Shown: piece after piece, positions 1 to 12,976 of the stretch
How positions within the stretch are numbered: position 1 is the first letter of the stretch
Layout: each line of letters begins with the position of its first letter
From: Lates calcarifer
Taxonomy: Eukaryota > Chordata > Actinopteri > Centropomidae
Assembly (NCBI RefSeq): GCF_001640805.2
Contig: NC_066856.1
Coordinates: 17,599,616-17,663,615, forward strand
Direction of reading: 5' to 3'
Length of the DNA: 64,000 nucleotides
Position numbers and translations under genes: made by a program
The notes under the pieces: generated by a model
Databases searched by the model: none
Seen by the model: the letters and a program-made list of their open reading frames with translations, nothing else
What the model was told of the DNA's origin: nothing

Positions 1-496
1 GCACAGGATGGCATGAGAGCAAATGAGGCTGGCTGACAGTTTTTAAAATGCCAAATATCTGCCTGGCAGCAAAGACATGTTTCTCTCCTAGGGGACATCT
101 TGCATGGCAGGTTTTCAGCCATCTGTGAATAGGCAATCCATTTATTTATTTATTTATTTAATTAGGGTCCCTCTCTCTGTTCTTAGCCAGCGCTTTTTCA
201 ACTATACAAACTGTCTCCGCTTTCTGGTATAACTCCCATGCAACCCCTACACAGTACGTGACATTATTTAAGAACAAATGTGCAGTATGTACATGAAAAA
301 GCAACATTTTCTCTGAGGTGTTAGATTGTGTGAATGTTGGGTGTCAAGGGTTTAAATCTGAAACCATCACCATGGTTGCTACACTCCCAGACCGAATGGA
401 GCACATATAGCATGAAAACTTAGAGATACATTCAATACACAAAATCCATTGTATAATGTATTCCACCTGTGTTTTTCTCTTTTTTTTTTTTTAATC
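1..496. other. AT-rich noncoding DNA, no gene seen
   Basis: No exon-like reading frame with splice signals was found here. It holds a short TTTA tetranucleotide run at 141-162 and a T run at 481-492, which sits directly before the repeat copy that begins near 497. The short frames crossing it have no recognisable protein character. Confidence 0.6.
141..162. repeat. (TTTA)n microsatellite
   Basis: Five perfect TTTA units and a partial one, followed by AATTAGGG. Ordinary simple repeat. Confidence 0.9.
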
Positions 497-716
497 CAGG
501 GAAGGTTTGCTGAGTGTGCATGTTCTTTTTCAGCAATGACCCGTTTTACATTCATGCAGTTGCAGACATTAACACTTAACAAGGTACTCAGTACAACTAC
601 AATCCTTTGTGTGCGGCCAATGACTAGTATCCTGGGGCAGCTGCCTTGCTCAATAGTTCATCAGTAGCACTGGTATGGAAGGAGAGAGTTGTATGAGATC
701 ACTTTCTTTTACCCCT
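497..716 (+). repeat. Short interspersed repeat, copy 1
   Basis: The segment starting 'gggaaggtttgctgagtgtg' at about 499 closely matches a second segment at 6888 in the same orientation (roughly 75-80% over the first 55 bases by eye). Further on, 'ggggcagctgccttgctcaa' near 633-652 resembles the body of a dispersed teleost repeat I recall, which ends in a pyrimidine-rich stretch like the one at 700-720. The 3' half is more diverged. The family name is not certain. The frame crossing 449-667 is explained by this repeat and is not a gene. Confidence 0.6.
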
Positions 717-1074
717 CAGGTTGGTTGGATTCTATTTTTTCTTTTCCTTTTTTGATTTTTTTTTCTTGCCCATTTTAGCAGATAGTGGAGAGATGACAGG
801 AAAGAACAGAGAGAGAGAGATGGGGAATGACATGCAAGACAGATTGCCTGCTGGAACCAAAAGAGGAAAGTTACTGTTCATGGCTGGCACCATAACCCAT
901 CTGCATTGTATTTACTGAAGTACTGTACTGTATGTTTATGTGACAGCAGGCTACTAGTTGCAGGTTCAAAGCACAAGAAATTATGGTGTATTATTATAGA
1001 TTAAGCAACCCAGTGGTAAATAAAGCAATTAGCTCAACTGTAAAGTGATGAACACATTAATGCATCAATAATTA
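717..1074. other. Noncoding, no gene seen
   Basis: Unique-looking AT-rich sequence with T-rich tracts at 730-775 and a purine-rich patch around 800-825. I see no splice-bounded frame. Confidence 0.5.
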
Positions 1075-1235
1075 CAATGCAACATCATAATAAACAATAA
1101 TTTGAAATAGGTTATTAAGCATAATGAGTACATTTACTTTTGGTACATTAAGTATATTTTAGTTTTTCTGCACTGTGGTATTGCTACTTTTACTGAAGCA
1201 AAACATCTGAGTACTTTGCACATTTTGTACTTACA
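1075..1235 (+). repeat. Old dispersed teleost repeat ('tacttttact' type)
   Basis: Carries the pattern 'ataataaacaataatttg', then 'ataatgagtacatttacttt', then repeated 'tacttttactgaag' and 'gagtacttt' motifs. This is a common short teleost element that is often classed with non-autonomous DNA transposons. The copy is diverged and its ends are not resolved. The assignment rests on memory of the family, not on a search. Confidence 0.45.
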
Positions 1236-4200
1236 GAACAGTACATTACGTTACTATTCCAAGTAAACTGTATCAATGTCAAGGATATTTCAACTTAGTA
1301 GTCGTACTACAGTATGTGACTAGTTGTATGTAGGTGTCCCACAGTAAAGGGGGTTTAATGTAGAAGTGAGTAGCAGCTCTGAAGTGGTCATAAAAAAGAT
1401 ATCATGGTTAATGGAAGACATTTTCAGACTACCACCTTCACACATCATCATAGCCATTCAGTAGATGGTCAGTTATGATGCTTGATGTGTGAGCACACTG
1501 AGCTCCTGTAGAGAATAATTCATTACACACCACAAATGACTTTCAGGAACGCCATTTGTCTGCACAACTAGGAATGTAGATCTCCACTTTAAAAAGAAGG
1601 GTCAAAAAGTCATTACTATGGTAATGCAATGCAAAGGCCAGAGGCAAGAAGCCAACAATTGATCTTGAAATTGACATGCTGTCGCCATGACTGGTCCCTA
1701 CTCCATTGAGATAAACAAATGTGCTGCCTAAAAAAAGAATAATCAATTCTGCATTCTCAGCCTCGAAAGTTGGTAAAATGATTATTCTCCATGAAGTTAT
1801 CAGATTGAAAAGTAAGTACCTTGGGAAAAAATGCTGGGAGTATTTACGCTGCAGGTTTCACATTTGGAACAGTGGGTAGGCTACAAGAAAGACAGTACAA
1901 GGTCCTGAGAATTAAAAAGAAATACTAACCATTATTTATATATATATAAACTTCATATTGGATGAAAGTAATCACAGAATACACGGAGAGGAAGGCAGGT
2001 TGAAGTAACCATCTGAAGTCATTAAAATATATCTATATTTTTCCTGCTGCTAATCATAGATATGTTTTCTCTAATATGTTTGGCATCAAGCTGTTTCAAG
2101 GTCAAGATGATGGAGCTGCAGTCTCATGAGATTGTAAATAAATGTAAATTTGGGAATTAAATATAAATACAAAACATGTATAAAAAATACTCTACTAGAC
2201 ATGTGATTACTGTATTCAATATACACATGAACATACCTTTTACTGTGGTTCTTTGGCTTTGACAGAAGGTTACTGGATCTGCTGTTGATGAGAGCTTCAG
2301 TAAATTGTCAAAAATGTAATATTTTAAAATGCATGGCTCTGTGACATCAGCCATCTGACAGTAAAACCATGGAATTTACAAACAGGATTTGATATTGCAA
2401 TCCTTTGTGCAATGATGCAGAATGAGCAGAGGCCTAATTCAAATGTCCAAAGAATGATGCATTAACCCACAAATGTTGATTATGGAGGACCTCAAGGACC
2501 ATACCACACCAGACTACACCTACATAATTTGCAGATTCACAAAATATTAACACAAGTTAAAATATTTCCAATTAAGACACAACCTTGCACTGTATGAAGA
2601 TCAGCGGAGAAGCAGCTATTGATGGTTCACGCAGTGCTGACTTAATCCCCGCGTCAGACATGCTGAATTTTAGCTCTTATTGCAACTAAGTTGCATCATG
2701 TTGAAGAATTGTCAGGTCACCGCTGTCTATTTGATTAGATTTCAGTTCCAGTTTCCTACATTTGCATTTTACATTTAAAGAATTAAGTCAACACTCTTCA
2801 CCAGATCAACTGAGTCTGATAAGCTTCAGTTTCCTTATCAACAACAAGCAACCAGTAAAAGTGAGGAGCAAAAGGGTCAAAACTACTCTGCCTTAAGAAT
2901 AGATATAACAAACATTCAGTGTATGATAGAGATGTCCTTGATAATGAAAGCTAGCTGCTGGGTAACTTGGGGATTTCATCTAGCAATCACTGGCTATAGG
3001 AATCCAGTGACTGACATAATAAAACAAACATAAATATTACATGATACAAATACGTGATGTAAACTCATTTGTTAGAGGACAGCTTGAAATGAGTACAGTC
3101 TGAAAATGCAAATAAGTGAGAGGAATAAGTAAGTAAGAGGAATAAATTTCCCCACAATGAAAGGATTGTATTGTGGATACACAAGTAGGAATCTACTGAG
3201 GGGGTGGATAGATTGGCCTTGACAATGTGAATCAGTTCAAAGAAGTTTTCTACTGTGAATGAGGCTTTTATTTTTTGGGGAAATGCATTTTTTTTTTTTA
3301 CCATAGCCAGAATCTTCCCAAAACAAGCAACTTAACCAATTGTAACTTTAAAATTAAACACTTTAAACAATTCGTAACAAAAAACAAGCTCATAACAAAA
3401 CACTGTGGGAGTAACTGTGTGAATGTCTGTGTTTCAACAAGCTGCATGAAGGAGATTCTTAAAAAAAAATACTAAGCATGTAAGTATGTATGTACAACCT
3501 CTGCCTATTGTACACATTCTGATTCTGCTTCTTGGCCTTACTGAATGTGTCCACTAATGTAACAAAACCAGTAGAATTCAATGACAAGTCTTCAGTGATT
3601 CACTGAGTCACTTCTTCTAAATATTTAAACTTCTTTTGGCAATTTTTTTGATTAAGGACTTTGTCTTGATGGAACTTAATCAGAAATTACTGACTCGGGT
3701 CAAAACCTGCCACCTTTATTCATTTCAGATGTCTGGGTGTTTGACTCATTTATTCCCTGTGGCATGTCAAATTAAGGCACCTCATAGCAAAGGGTTTTGG
3801 TAAAAATGGAGATTCATTAAAGTTCATTCTGTGGCCTCTAGGGAAATCAACAGTGATAGAGTCAAAGGGCTTTACCGTAATCCAATCTGCCCAGATATGA
3901 GTAATACAATCGGTAGTTCTTTATGAGTAATAAAGTGAGAAATATTTAGGTTGCTCAGAGACTTGAGGGGGCAATAATTGAACTGGGGAATGATTCAAAT
4001 TGTCAAAGACCCTCTGTCTTGGAGTCGTCACGTACATTCAAAGTCCCTGAAGTCAAGCTCCAGTGTGCCTCAGGTAGGAAATGTCTGACTTGGATTTTGA
4101 ATGATGTCAGAAGGGGGTCTGATTTAATTCCATTTATTTATCAACAGCAGCCCATTAACATTTTTTGTGCAAAAAACACTGCTGATTTCTTGGAACATTC

Positions 4201-5520
4201 ATGTAACATTGAGCATTAACAGACAAACCTGCTCAAAGGCAACAGATCATAGTGCCTGAAACCGGCTGTTAATCATAACTAATGTAACCTTGACATTCAC
4301 ATTCGTGTGCCTGTCACAGACATTTGTCTGAGACACAGACCACTAATAATGACTCTACTTTATGTCCAAATAATTAAAGTGTGGGTCGTCAGATTCATTT
4401 TCCACCTCAGGTCCCAAAACCTCAGAAGGATGATTTCAGAGTGGAGAAATGCATTATCAGCTATTTAAGGGCAGTGCCCCTGATTTCAGTTGAAATGAAG
4501 CCACAAAGCTTCATTTTGGCTTTCAGTTAGTCTGAACTGTGCTCAGTGCTTATTAAAGATTTCTGCATGAGGGACAGTTTTTGTATTTTTTTTACTTGTG
4601 GCAGTAAAATTGAGTTTGATCATTGATGTTGTTATTGTAAAAGTTTAAATATGAGTTTCACTGATAACTATTTATTTAATAGAATGTAATGCTTTGTCTT
4701 GTGTATTATTGTGCCTATCAAGAGGTTTATTGCTTATTTAGGCAAAGCTACTGGTGGTTCTTAAAAGATCTTACCAGCGGATGTCCCTGTCCACTTTTCT
4801 GTTATTTAAGAGTGGATTTAATGTTAAAAAGCTTTTGAACTACTATTATTATTTCTATTATATGAGAAATACCTAATTCGAAACATACAAACATAGGTCT
4901 GCAAAATGTTGAGGTATAAACATTCATCAAAGTGCTACATAATGCACCATATAATTCCCAGTACTGGCAGCAGTATATGTTTCATAAAATCTTTCATTCA
5001 TCTGTCATGAAATAGAGACTTTTCCCTCAAAGTTGAAATCCATCATTGTTAAATGTTGACAAATGCAGGTTCCCCACCATGCCCTGACAACAAGGTTTGC
5101 TGCCATACATCAGTAGTTTGAGAGACTCTTTGAACAATAAATAGCCAGTGTTAGTAGGCTTTTTTACAAAGAGGTGCACAGGCTGCCAAGCACATCAGGT
5201 ATTTTTGTTTCTACTGCTGATTTCCTGGAGGCATGTGGAACTTAAACATTTTTCTTTAAATCCCATAGGCCACAGAATAGAAGCAGTTTTCTCGAGCAAG
5301 AAGAATTTAGAAGAATTTAGTCTTGTACCAAACTGTGAAAGTTTCAAATCAGTTCTGTTTGCTTTGTGCCCTAAATGCATGTCTAAAACAACAACACAGT
5401 TAAACCAATCAATATTATGCTCTTTAAAATACAAATAGTTTGTTAATATCATTAATACTACTATGAGACTGTGTTAGATAATCTAATATTTACTTATGTA
5501 TAAGTCACACAAAGAGAGAA
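1236..5520. other. AT-rich noncoding DNA
   Basis: About 4.3 kb with no convincing gene. It contains small TA runs (about 1936-1949), an A/T homopolymer at 3290-3300, and a possible - strand exon at 2354-2237 (see findings). The stretch at about 4010-4560 has less simple sequence, with homeodomain-like TAATTA and ATTAA words. A 9-bp inverted repeat there (AAATGAAGC...GCTTCATTT, about 4492-4515) makes it look like possible regulatory DNA. A 10-base exact tandem duplication (AAGAATTTAG) lies at 5301-5320. Confidence 0.5.
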
Positions 5521-5655
5521 ACTGGGTTGGAAAGATTCACCATAGATATAGACACATAAAGATACTGGACCTGAATTTCTCAGCTCTATGGACAGAGACA
5601 AACAGAACAACTGGGTTTGAATGTTTCAGCACCATGGAAAGAGACAGAGCAAGCA
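5521..5655. repeat. Decayed minisatellite, about 46-bp unit, three copies
   Basis: Three consecutive segments begin ACTGG at 5521, 5564 and 5610. Each repeats the order ACTGG-(ga)cc/gtttGAA-TTcaGC-cTATGGa-AGAgACA with lengths of about 43, 46 and 46 bases. The second and third units are the more alike. The pattern fits a short tandem array eroded by point mutation. No frame crosses all three units. Confidence 0.5.
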
Positions 5656-6885
5656 AGACTTAAGTTGTGTCCCAGTGCTGTTCTATGAAACAGTTGTAGC
5701 TGGGTTTTGAGTTGTTGTGTGCTCATATTGGAGAAAAAAGTGATGGCAAAACTTGTAGTCTAGAAATACCTTGTAACCAGTCCAGTATGTACCACATGTC
5801 TCACCACGTAGGTGGTATGGAAAATACATGAATTCAAGCACACTAATTAAGTAGAAACAAGGGGGTGTCTCAGTTCCTGACATGGCGATGTTAAGTGTTC
5901 TGACAACAGATCGTAATATGAATTAACAGGGGGCCCCTAAAATTCTTTATGCTGCAGTAAAATACTTGTTTATATATACTACATAATCAACATGGTGAAC
6001 AGATGAACCCTTTCTGCCTCAGACATGATCACACTCCATTATGGGATTAGAAACACAACAGTGAGACCGTAACAACAGACTCTAACTTCATGGTCCATGT
6101 AGTATGGTTAAAACAGACATGATGTGGTCCAGATGGACCAGGAGCTCCTGTACATTATAGCACCATCTACGCCTTTTTCCACATCAGCGTGCTCACCCTC
6201 ACATATGCTCACCACTACACAACCTGTTCAAACATACCTATATGTGGAAGTCAATGATGTGTGGGCTATGCTTTAACCAAAGAAGGAGAGAGTGGGTCAT
6301 AAATGAGGTGATGACTGTTGTATAATCCCATGCATGATTACACATCACTACTAAATGCAACAGAGTGACAATTTATACAAGTGGGACCTGCTGAATGGCT
6401 TTTTGGATGTCTTGTATCTTGTGTTACAGGTTTCACTGATGATTCAAGACCATTATAACCTACTCTCTGTACTGAAGAAAAGAATGTGTTATTTCCTTTA
6501 CTTCTTATCAATGAAATAGATGTGAGAAATATACAGGTCATCATCAGTTACACTAAGTTATCTGTCCAAAGATATGTATTCATTATGTATTCATCATATA
6601 CTGAAAGCATTTATTTATTTATTTTCAGAACAAATACAGCTCTGTAAGAGTTCAAAATGACCAAAACGTCATAAATAAACTCTGATTAGTACAGACATAC
6701 ATTCTGGTATAACTTTGATTTTACCTACACTGTTTTTTGGTGTGGTTTTAATCTGCTTTGTGAAAAACAAATACTTTTCCCAGGACATCAATTTAAACAG
6801 CAATGTGGCTCAGAGGAATGCTGTCTGAACTGAGCAGCACTGGGCTCAAGAATTAAACACCCCAACACAATAATATGTATTAATC
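5656..6885. other. Noncoding, no gene seen
   Basis: AT-rich, unique-looking sequence. Small frames here have no splice context and no protein character that I recognise. A TTTA run sits at about 6610-6625. Confidence 0.5.
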
Positions 6886-7085
6886 TAGGGAGGGTTTGCT
6901 GAGTATGCACGCTTTTTTTAAGCAATGCCCTGCTTTATAATCACACATACACTGCACTTCTAGCTCTTTAGTAAAATCACAATCATGCACACTACAGTGT
7001 ACAGTGCTCGGGACCACAGGACAGCTTTGGGCATGCATGTCTTGCAGAAGAGCATATGATTCACTCCCCCCAATGCAAGGATTTA
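6886..7085 (+). repeat. Short interspersed repeat, copy 2
   Basis: Starts 'gggagggtttgctgagtatg' at 6888 and matches copy 1 at 499 for about 55 bases. It continues through 'cacttctagctcttt' and 'acagtgctcgggaccacagg' to the C run near 7065, typical of the middle part of this dispersed family. It lacks the 'ctgccttgctcaa' part seen in copy 1, so the two copies preserve overlapping but different portions. Frames on the - strand at 6880-7107 are explained by this repeat. Confidence 0.6.
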
Positions 7086-8091
7086 TGCCAGGAACCCCTT
7101 GTCTCAAATCTTTTGTATAAACATCCCACTGTCTGAGCCATACTGCTGAGTGGCACTATTGGAATCATTTTTGTTTTGCTCAAAGGAGTGAGATATAGAC
7201 AAATAAATCTTTGGCACAGTAAGAGCTGAGACCACAGCATGGCCAGTGGGGGTATGCACCACATGCATGACAAACTCCATTGTCCCAGTGGCTCTGACTA
7301 CAGCACCTCAGCACATAAAGCTGAAGCTGAGCCACTGCAGTCAGCTTCGTGGCAGCAACACAGGGGCTGCCAGTCATTAGAGAAATAGCTGAGCCTGCAC
7401 AGAAACGACTGCTTCATTCAATCCAAAAAGAGTGGGACGAAAGACATGGCACATTTTACTCCTCTGTGTACTGGTTGCCACACCTGATGTGCACTGTGTA
7501 TGTTTTTGTTGGGTTTTTTTTAAACACAATTTAGTGAAGAATCATTTTGATGCAGGACCGTGCTATTAGCATGGTTCATAAGGCATTTATGATGCTTTGT
7601 ATGGGCTACTTGAAAAAATATATAGTTTCATAGAGGATTAAAATGGAATGAAACTGCACTATCAAGATGTTTAATGTCTTACAATGAAAATGTTGCAAGT
7701 ATTATGAGGGTACAACACTGCATGCTTCTGTTCTGCTTCATCTGCCTCTCATTGTCAATTTAACTACTGCAGGCAATAGCAAGGTCTTTCTAATTTGATG
7801 TTGTTAGCTTGCTGTTAAAACACTAAGATCCATACATGCACAGTATGTTGCTAGTTTTCCACATTTTCTTTAACATTAAGATGATATATCTCAAAATACA
7901 CACACACATGGTGTTTTGCTATGAACATTTCAATCAAGTCAGTAACTGAAGCTGGCATCTATGCAGCCATGTCCTCTACCTCTGTTTTTAGAGATAGGAT
8001 TGCTTTTTGTCTAGCTGAATTTTCAGCTGCATTCTATGCACATAAGCTTCAACTGACAGTTGTAATGGGTGCTACTCTCATATTTAAAAGG
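7086..8091. other. Noncoding, no gene seen
   Basis: Moderately GC-richer to about 7500, then AT-rich. Overlapping short frames on both strands at 7061-7534 have no splice-bounded exon structure. An (AC)n stub lies near 7899. Confidence 0.45.
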
Positions 8092-8150
8092 TGTTAAAGG
8101 TGCAGTAAGTAAGATTTTAAGGTTCTGTAGCATAAAAATGTCCATGATAT
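8092..8150 (+). repeat. Teleost short repeat fragment ('taaaggtgcagtaagtaag')
   Basis: The words 'ttaaaggtgcagtaagtaag' and 'attttaaggttctgtagc' are typical of the terminal part of a common small teleost element. Only one end is recognised. A possibly related, more diverged end ('ttaaagctgcacttggcaaa') lies near 33461. Confidence 0.45.
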
Positions 8151-11100
8151 ATCTGCACTTTGAAAGCGTTGTTGATCATTACCAGTGAGTCAGCTGCTTG
8201 TGAGCCAGGAACAAAGATTTCTCACTTTCAAAACTCTCTGCCTGTACCATTGGAACAGCTTCAGCCGCTCTCATATTTTCAGCTGCTCGTGATGGATGAT
8301 GGTGTGAGCACCACAAGAACTGTTGCTCCTGAGCCAAAAAAGCAAATGGGAGATTAGAGTATTTAGCATTTGATATATTTCCTCTTTACTTGATGCTTCT
8401 GTTATTCACTCTAATTAATGTGACTTTAATATTTATGTCAGTTGCAGTTCGCCATAAACTGTGTTATAAGCTGCTGCTGATGGTAACATTCCTTCATTTT
8501 TTGGCAGAGCTTGACAAAAATCATAGATGGTTCATTCCCCTGTTAAGAAGCATGTTAATTTACATCTTTATTGAATCACAGGTCTCTTTTCCTTATTAAC
8601 AGTTCATTTAAATCCAGGACAAATTCTCCTATTATGGCTTAATGAGTAAGTAATTCCAAGTGGCAACAACAAGCTAGTTGATATTTATCAGAAACAAAGG
8701 GCCAAATAAGTCATCAAGGGAAATGTCACAGGGAGCTGTAACCTTTTAGAGGGGCTAACCTTTGAGGCTTGGTGGCAAGATGGAGAGTCATTTGGTTGAG
8801 GTGGAGTAGTGCTGAGTTGTAATGAGAGCTGATGTGGTGTTTGTGACAGAAATTAACTTTAGGTTAATGATTAGGGAGTGTCACTTGGGAGCTCCTTAGC
8901 ACACAAGTGCTGCAAAACCAAGCACAAACAGATGCACAAGCTCCTATGGATGCACAGGCTTTAATACTTGCATGCACACACAAAAACATACAGATGCAGT
9001 GAGGCGTTCAGTAAATGCAGAATCTTGCACAATCTTGTGGTTTTATCAATTAAACACTTGAGGCTCTTTAGGATTATTTGGTCAGCAGCTTGTCTATGAT
9101 ATGAAACAGGTACTCTAGATTCAAATCAGGTATTGGAGGAGATTTTAGAAGTGTTTTAACCTCAGAGCGCTTTCCTGCTCTGGCTGATTTGCTCAGTGCA
9201 ATCTGTAATTTAATTAGTCTGTTTTGTTCTCATATACACCCACAAACACACAGCAAGAATTGAAATTTAGTACCAGTCCTGCACTGGCTACAAACTCCTG
9301 AGGCCAATATTGATGTTAAACTTCACCACAGTTGTCCACATAACAATCCACAGGAGGCCTCACCATCCTACCAGCTGATGGTAAACACTTTATTTGTGAT
9401 ATGTTTGCTCATCACCACAAACTGTCTGTGTGGTCTGTCTGTAGCTTTGCTTCCATGATGAAGCATCCTGCCCCAGGTTTAAGTCATAAAAGTGAAGCTG
9501 CTGGGCCAGAAAACCACATTTTCTGAGTAGGTAATCATGACCATTAATCATGCTGGCACACCTCTCTTTCCCATTGGCCAAAAAGAATAGGTCATGGCTA
9601 AAGACTGTACCTCCACACTGGCGGTGAATATGCATCCCCCTCCACCTACTCAAGGCCATTTGGACTGATTTGTAGCAGCAGTCCTGTGAAATTACCTGAG
9701 TTGTGGTTGTCGAAAATAAAAAATAATGATAAATTGGCCATGTAAAAGTCAAGGCTTTCCTTGCACAGTAATACTATTATGACACAGTCACTAACAGCTC
9801 TTTTAATGATCTAATTTAAGATAGTTCGAGGATATACTCTGAGCTAAGAAGGAGTTTATTTTTCAAATCCAACTCACTCAATTATTTACAGTTATTGCAA
9901 ATATAACTGTGAAAGGACATTATTTTTTTTTTCCTCAGAATTGGGAGCTGTGTCTACCATTTTAGCAGCTTCTCATGGTGTAATAAATTGTGGGCTTTTC
10001 TGTGGCACTGGATCACTTTTTATGGTTAAGAATAGGTCTGTACTGTGACTTTTTTTCAAAAGCAATTTCAGTTGTTTGAAGAATCTTCTCTTCTCTGTGT
10101 AATCTTGAAACAAGGGAAATTAAAGCAAATCGTTTAACTTCTGTATGGAAAAAGTATGTTCACCTTAAGAGGAAAAACAGGCACTTTCATTTTTTACAAT
10201 GCAGTGATTTATTTCATGTCAATATCTTGAAACAAGGCAGGCCACTCCACTCCTTTCAAGACTCCAATCGATCCACAAGAACTCTTTACACAAGTTAAAT
10301 TGCCTTGGAAACAAGCGACACTCAGCACTTGTATTCAGGAGAGTGATCTTTCAAGACAAGAGAAAGTGACTTGTTGAGATTAGCAGTTTTTGCATCACAC
10401 CTTCAGTGTGGCAGCTTTTCAATTTCCATGTTCATGCAGTTATTCCATGTCACCTTTTGGGAACTGGCTCAGTGTAGGGGCAGATTATAACAAATTTAGG
10501 TCACACTCATACTGTAACTGCTGCTCTCGGTTGTTTCCTGCACTCTTCCACATGTTGGGGGCCAGAACAAGATCTGAAATGCCCCTTTGGGTCCTTTTAA
10601 TCTTTAAAGGAGTAGGGTGATAGCTGACAAGCACAGATGCTGTCAAAAGTCCCCCTGACCTCATACCAAACTGCTGCATTGCCACTGCTGGCAATATTGC
10701 TGACATAATGTGCTGATACTGGATAATGACTTTTCTCATGTGGAGAAAAGAAGTCATGGAAGTAGTTATTAGATTCAGAGCTAATTTAGAATTGGAGGCA
10801 ATTTAAACGGAGACTTTATCTCACCAGTGCAGCATTTGAGATGTCAGTGCTGTACGTAAAATCACCTTATGCTGTCGAGGCCTATAAGTACATGCTCACA
10901 TGCCACATGCTCACTCTCTCCTTCATTTTTGGTGTGTGTAAAAATAAATGCACTATATATGTACATGTAATGTTTAGTGAGTAGGTGTACCTAGACCATT
11001 TTTTCTGAGCAATGTGTGCATACATTTCTAATGTGGGCCTATTTAAGAATCTTAAATCTGCATATGACATTAGTGGCAAGTCACTGAATCTTTGAAAGTT

Positions 11101-12514
11101 GTTGGTTTTACAATGCTAATTAACTCAAATTTCATGAGTTTATTTGCACAGTGTGTCACCTTCATATATTAGTGGTAGGATTGTCTCCTGTTTCAAAAAT
11201 TTTCATTTCATAAGTAAGTGAAGTTGCATTGGAACTAAGTATATTATTCACCTCAATTGCACATTTATTTGATACAAATGTCATGATTTTAGGACAGCTA
11301 CTGTCTTGCATTAGTTACCATAACAAACCTTTTAAAGTACGTGCCACAGTGAATAGGCTCAGTCTTTAATCAAATCCCTGATGAACTATTTTGAAGTACC
11401 ACGTTAAGCTGTGAAACTAAAGTTTATGTTTAAACTGTCAGCCTCAGTGGAATCCCCACAGCGGACTGCAGCAGTCACTTTCATACTGTAAAAACACAAC
11501 CCAACTTTGTGGCACATGTGTTTATGGATGAGCCCAATCTGTCAATGTTTGAATGTTTTTTGTGAAATGTTAATGAAATAAACAGACTGAAATCAAAATA
11601 TTTGCATCCTATTATGTCGACACACTTGAGACATTTGCTTCTCTCCTCCCTGTCTCAGTGTATATATAGATATATTACTCTGTCTTTTTGCTTTGTATAT
11701 TTCCAACAATAGCTCAGTGGAGATTTGTTTTGAAGATTCTTTCAACTCATCTGCGGTGGAAAAACAGCACCCCCACAGGGCTGTTTAGTAACAGCATCCA
11801 CTGCTCTGGCAGCATTAGGGCAGCCTACAGTAACTTTAAACTGTGACTTTCCCACCCATAATCTTCAAGTGGAGCATTTCTGTAGAATCTGTGGGACAAC
11901 CATCTCCTTAATGGTGCCTGTCTTCATAAGAAGAAATGAGCTGACTGAGACAGAAAAAGTTAAGTGGCTTGAGAGAAAGCCAGGCAAGAGAATAAAGAGA
12001 AAGACAGAGAATTAGCCTCTAGACCTGGGCTATTAGTATCTTAGCAAAATCTTATCACCTTCAGACCATATGAGAAGATTAGTATGGACTAGCTGAAGCA
12101 GGAAAAAGATAGCAGACATTTGTATTTACCCACTGGACCCATTGATCAAAGTAAACACACTCTGAGAGACGCCCCATGTGGAATGAATCAATGGGGATCA
12201 ATGAAATCAGACCAAACAGGCTGCAGCCTGTAAATATCAAGGGTCAATTTGCTTGACCAGAAATGAATCGCAGTAGAATAATAAGTGAGGTGAATCTCAT
12301 CAAAAATGGAAAAAACATTGCTCACAAGTCACCACTAAGCTTTAAATGTGTAGATTTAAAATACTGTGGTCTTCATTGCCAAAGCAGATGATTATAATCT
12401 CTAAAACAGAGGCACACAAATGTATGAATCACTGAGGCTCAGCTGGTGAAGGTGTTTACAAAGTAAAGGCAGGCAGGTCTTTGGGTTTGCCTGGAATTGC
12501 TGTTGCTTTGTTTA
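8151..12514. other. Noncoding DNA with a possible regulatory block
   Basis: No supported gene. A 120-codon - strand frame at 9752-9390 is within chance expectation. The part at 12040-12300 is low in simple repeats and has closely spaced transcription-factor-like words: ATCAAAG-type TCF/LEF sites around 12143-12150, and ATCAAT repeated at 12187 and 12197. This is a candidate conserved noncoding element, not a proven one. Confidence 0.45.
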
Positions 12515-12543
12515 CCCCCACCCCCACCCCCCCAACCGCCCCC
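12515..12543 (-). other. C-rich tract, G-quadruplex motif on the - strand
   Basis: C runs of 5, 5, 7 and 5 bases occur at 12515-12519, 12521-12525, 12527-12533 and 12539-12543. The first loops are single A bases and the last is five bases. The - strand therefore fits the G4 rule of four runs of at least three G with short loops, and the + strand could form an i-motif. There is no gene nearby to assign it to. Confidence 0.7.
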
Positions 12544-12957
12544 AGACTGTCTTTGCACTTCTAGCTGACTAATGATGAAGAAATGCCATCAAAGTAATCT
12601 TTTAAAGGGCACTTCCCCAGACACACAGAGAGGATTCTGTGCCATGATGCTCCCCAGGGAGACATTTTTTAAAATCTGCTCTTAATGTGAGCAAATCCTC
12701 AAAGGTGGAAAACAATGCAGGCAGCACACTTTCCAAAGTTTTTTTCTTTACTTTTTTCATTATTCAAGCTTTAATACATTTCCATTTACAGTCTGCATTG
12801 CATGTGGCTTCTGTCTCCTGGATAAAAATGTCCATTTTAGTTTTTTGTTATATATATATATTCTGTATTAAACAAGCCAAGCCAAGAAGCTACTATGTAA
12901 TCTAGTCTGGATCATGAATGATCAGATGTGTTTTGGTAAGATAATGTATTTTAAAAA

Positions 12958-12976
12958 CAACAACAACAACAACAAA
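12958..12976. repeat. (CAA)n microsatellite
   Basis: About six CAA units in A-rich surroundings. Confidence 0.85.

Noticed and set aside
9390..9752. 120-codon - strand frame with an acceptor-like 'tttcacag' before GACTGC
   Set aside because: A rough estimate for AT-rich DNA predicts on the order of ten frames of at least 100 codons in 64 kb, and about eight are seen. No domain was recognised, and the frame ends inside an AATAAA without other gene signals.
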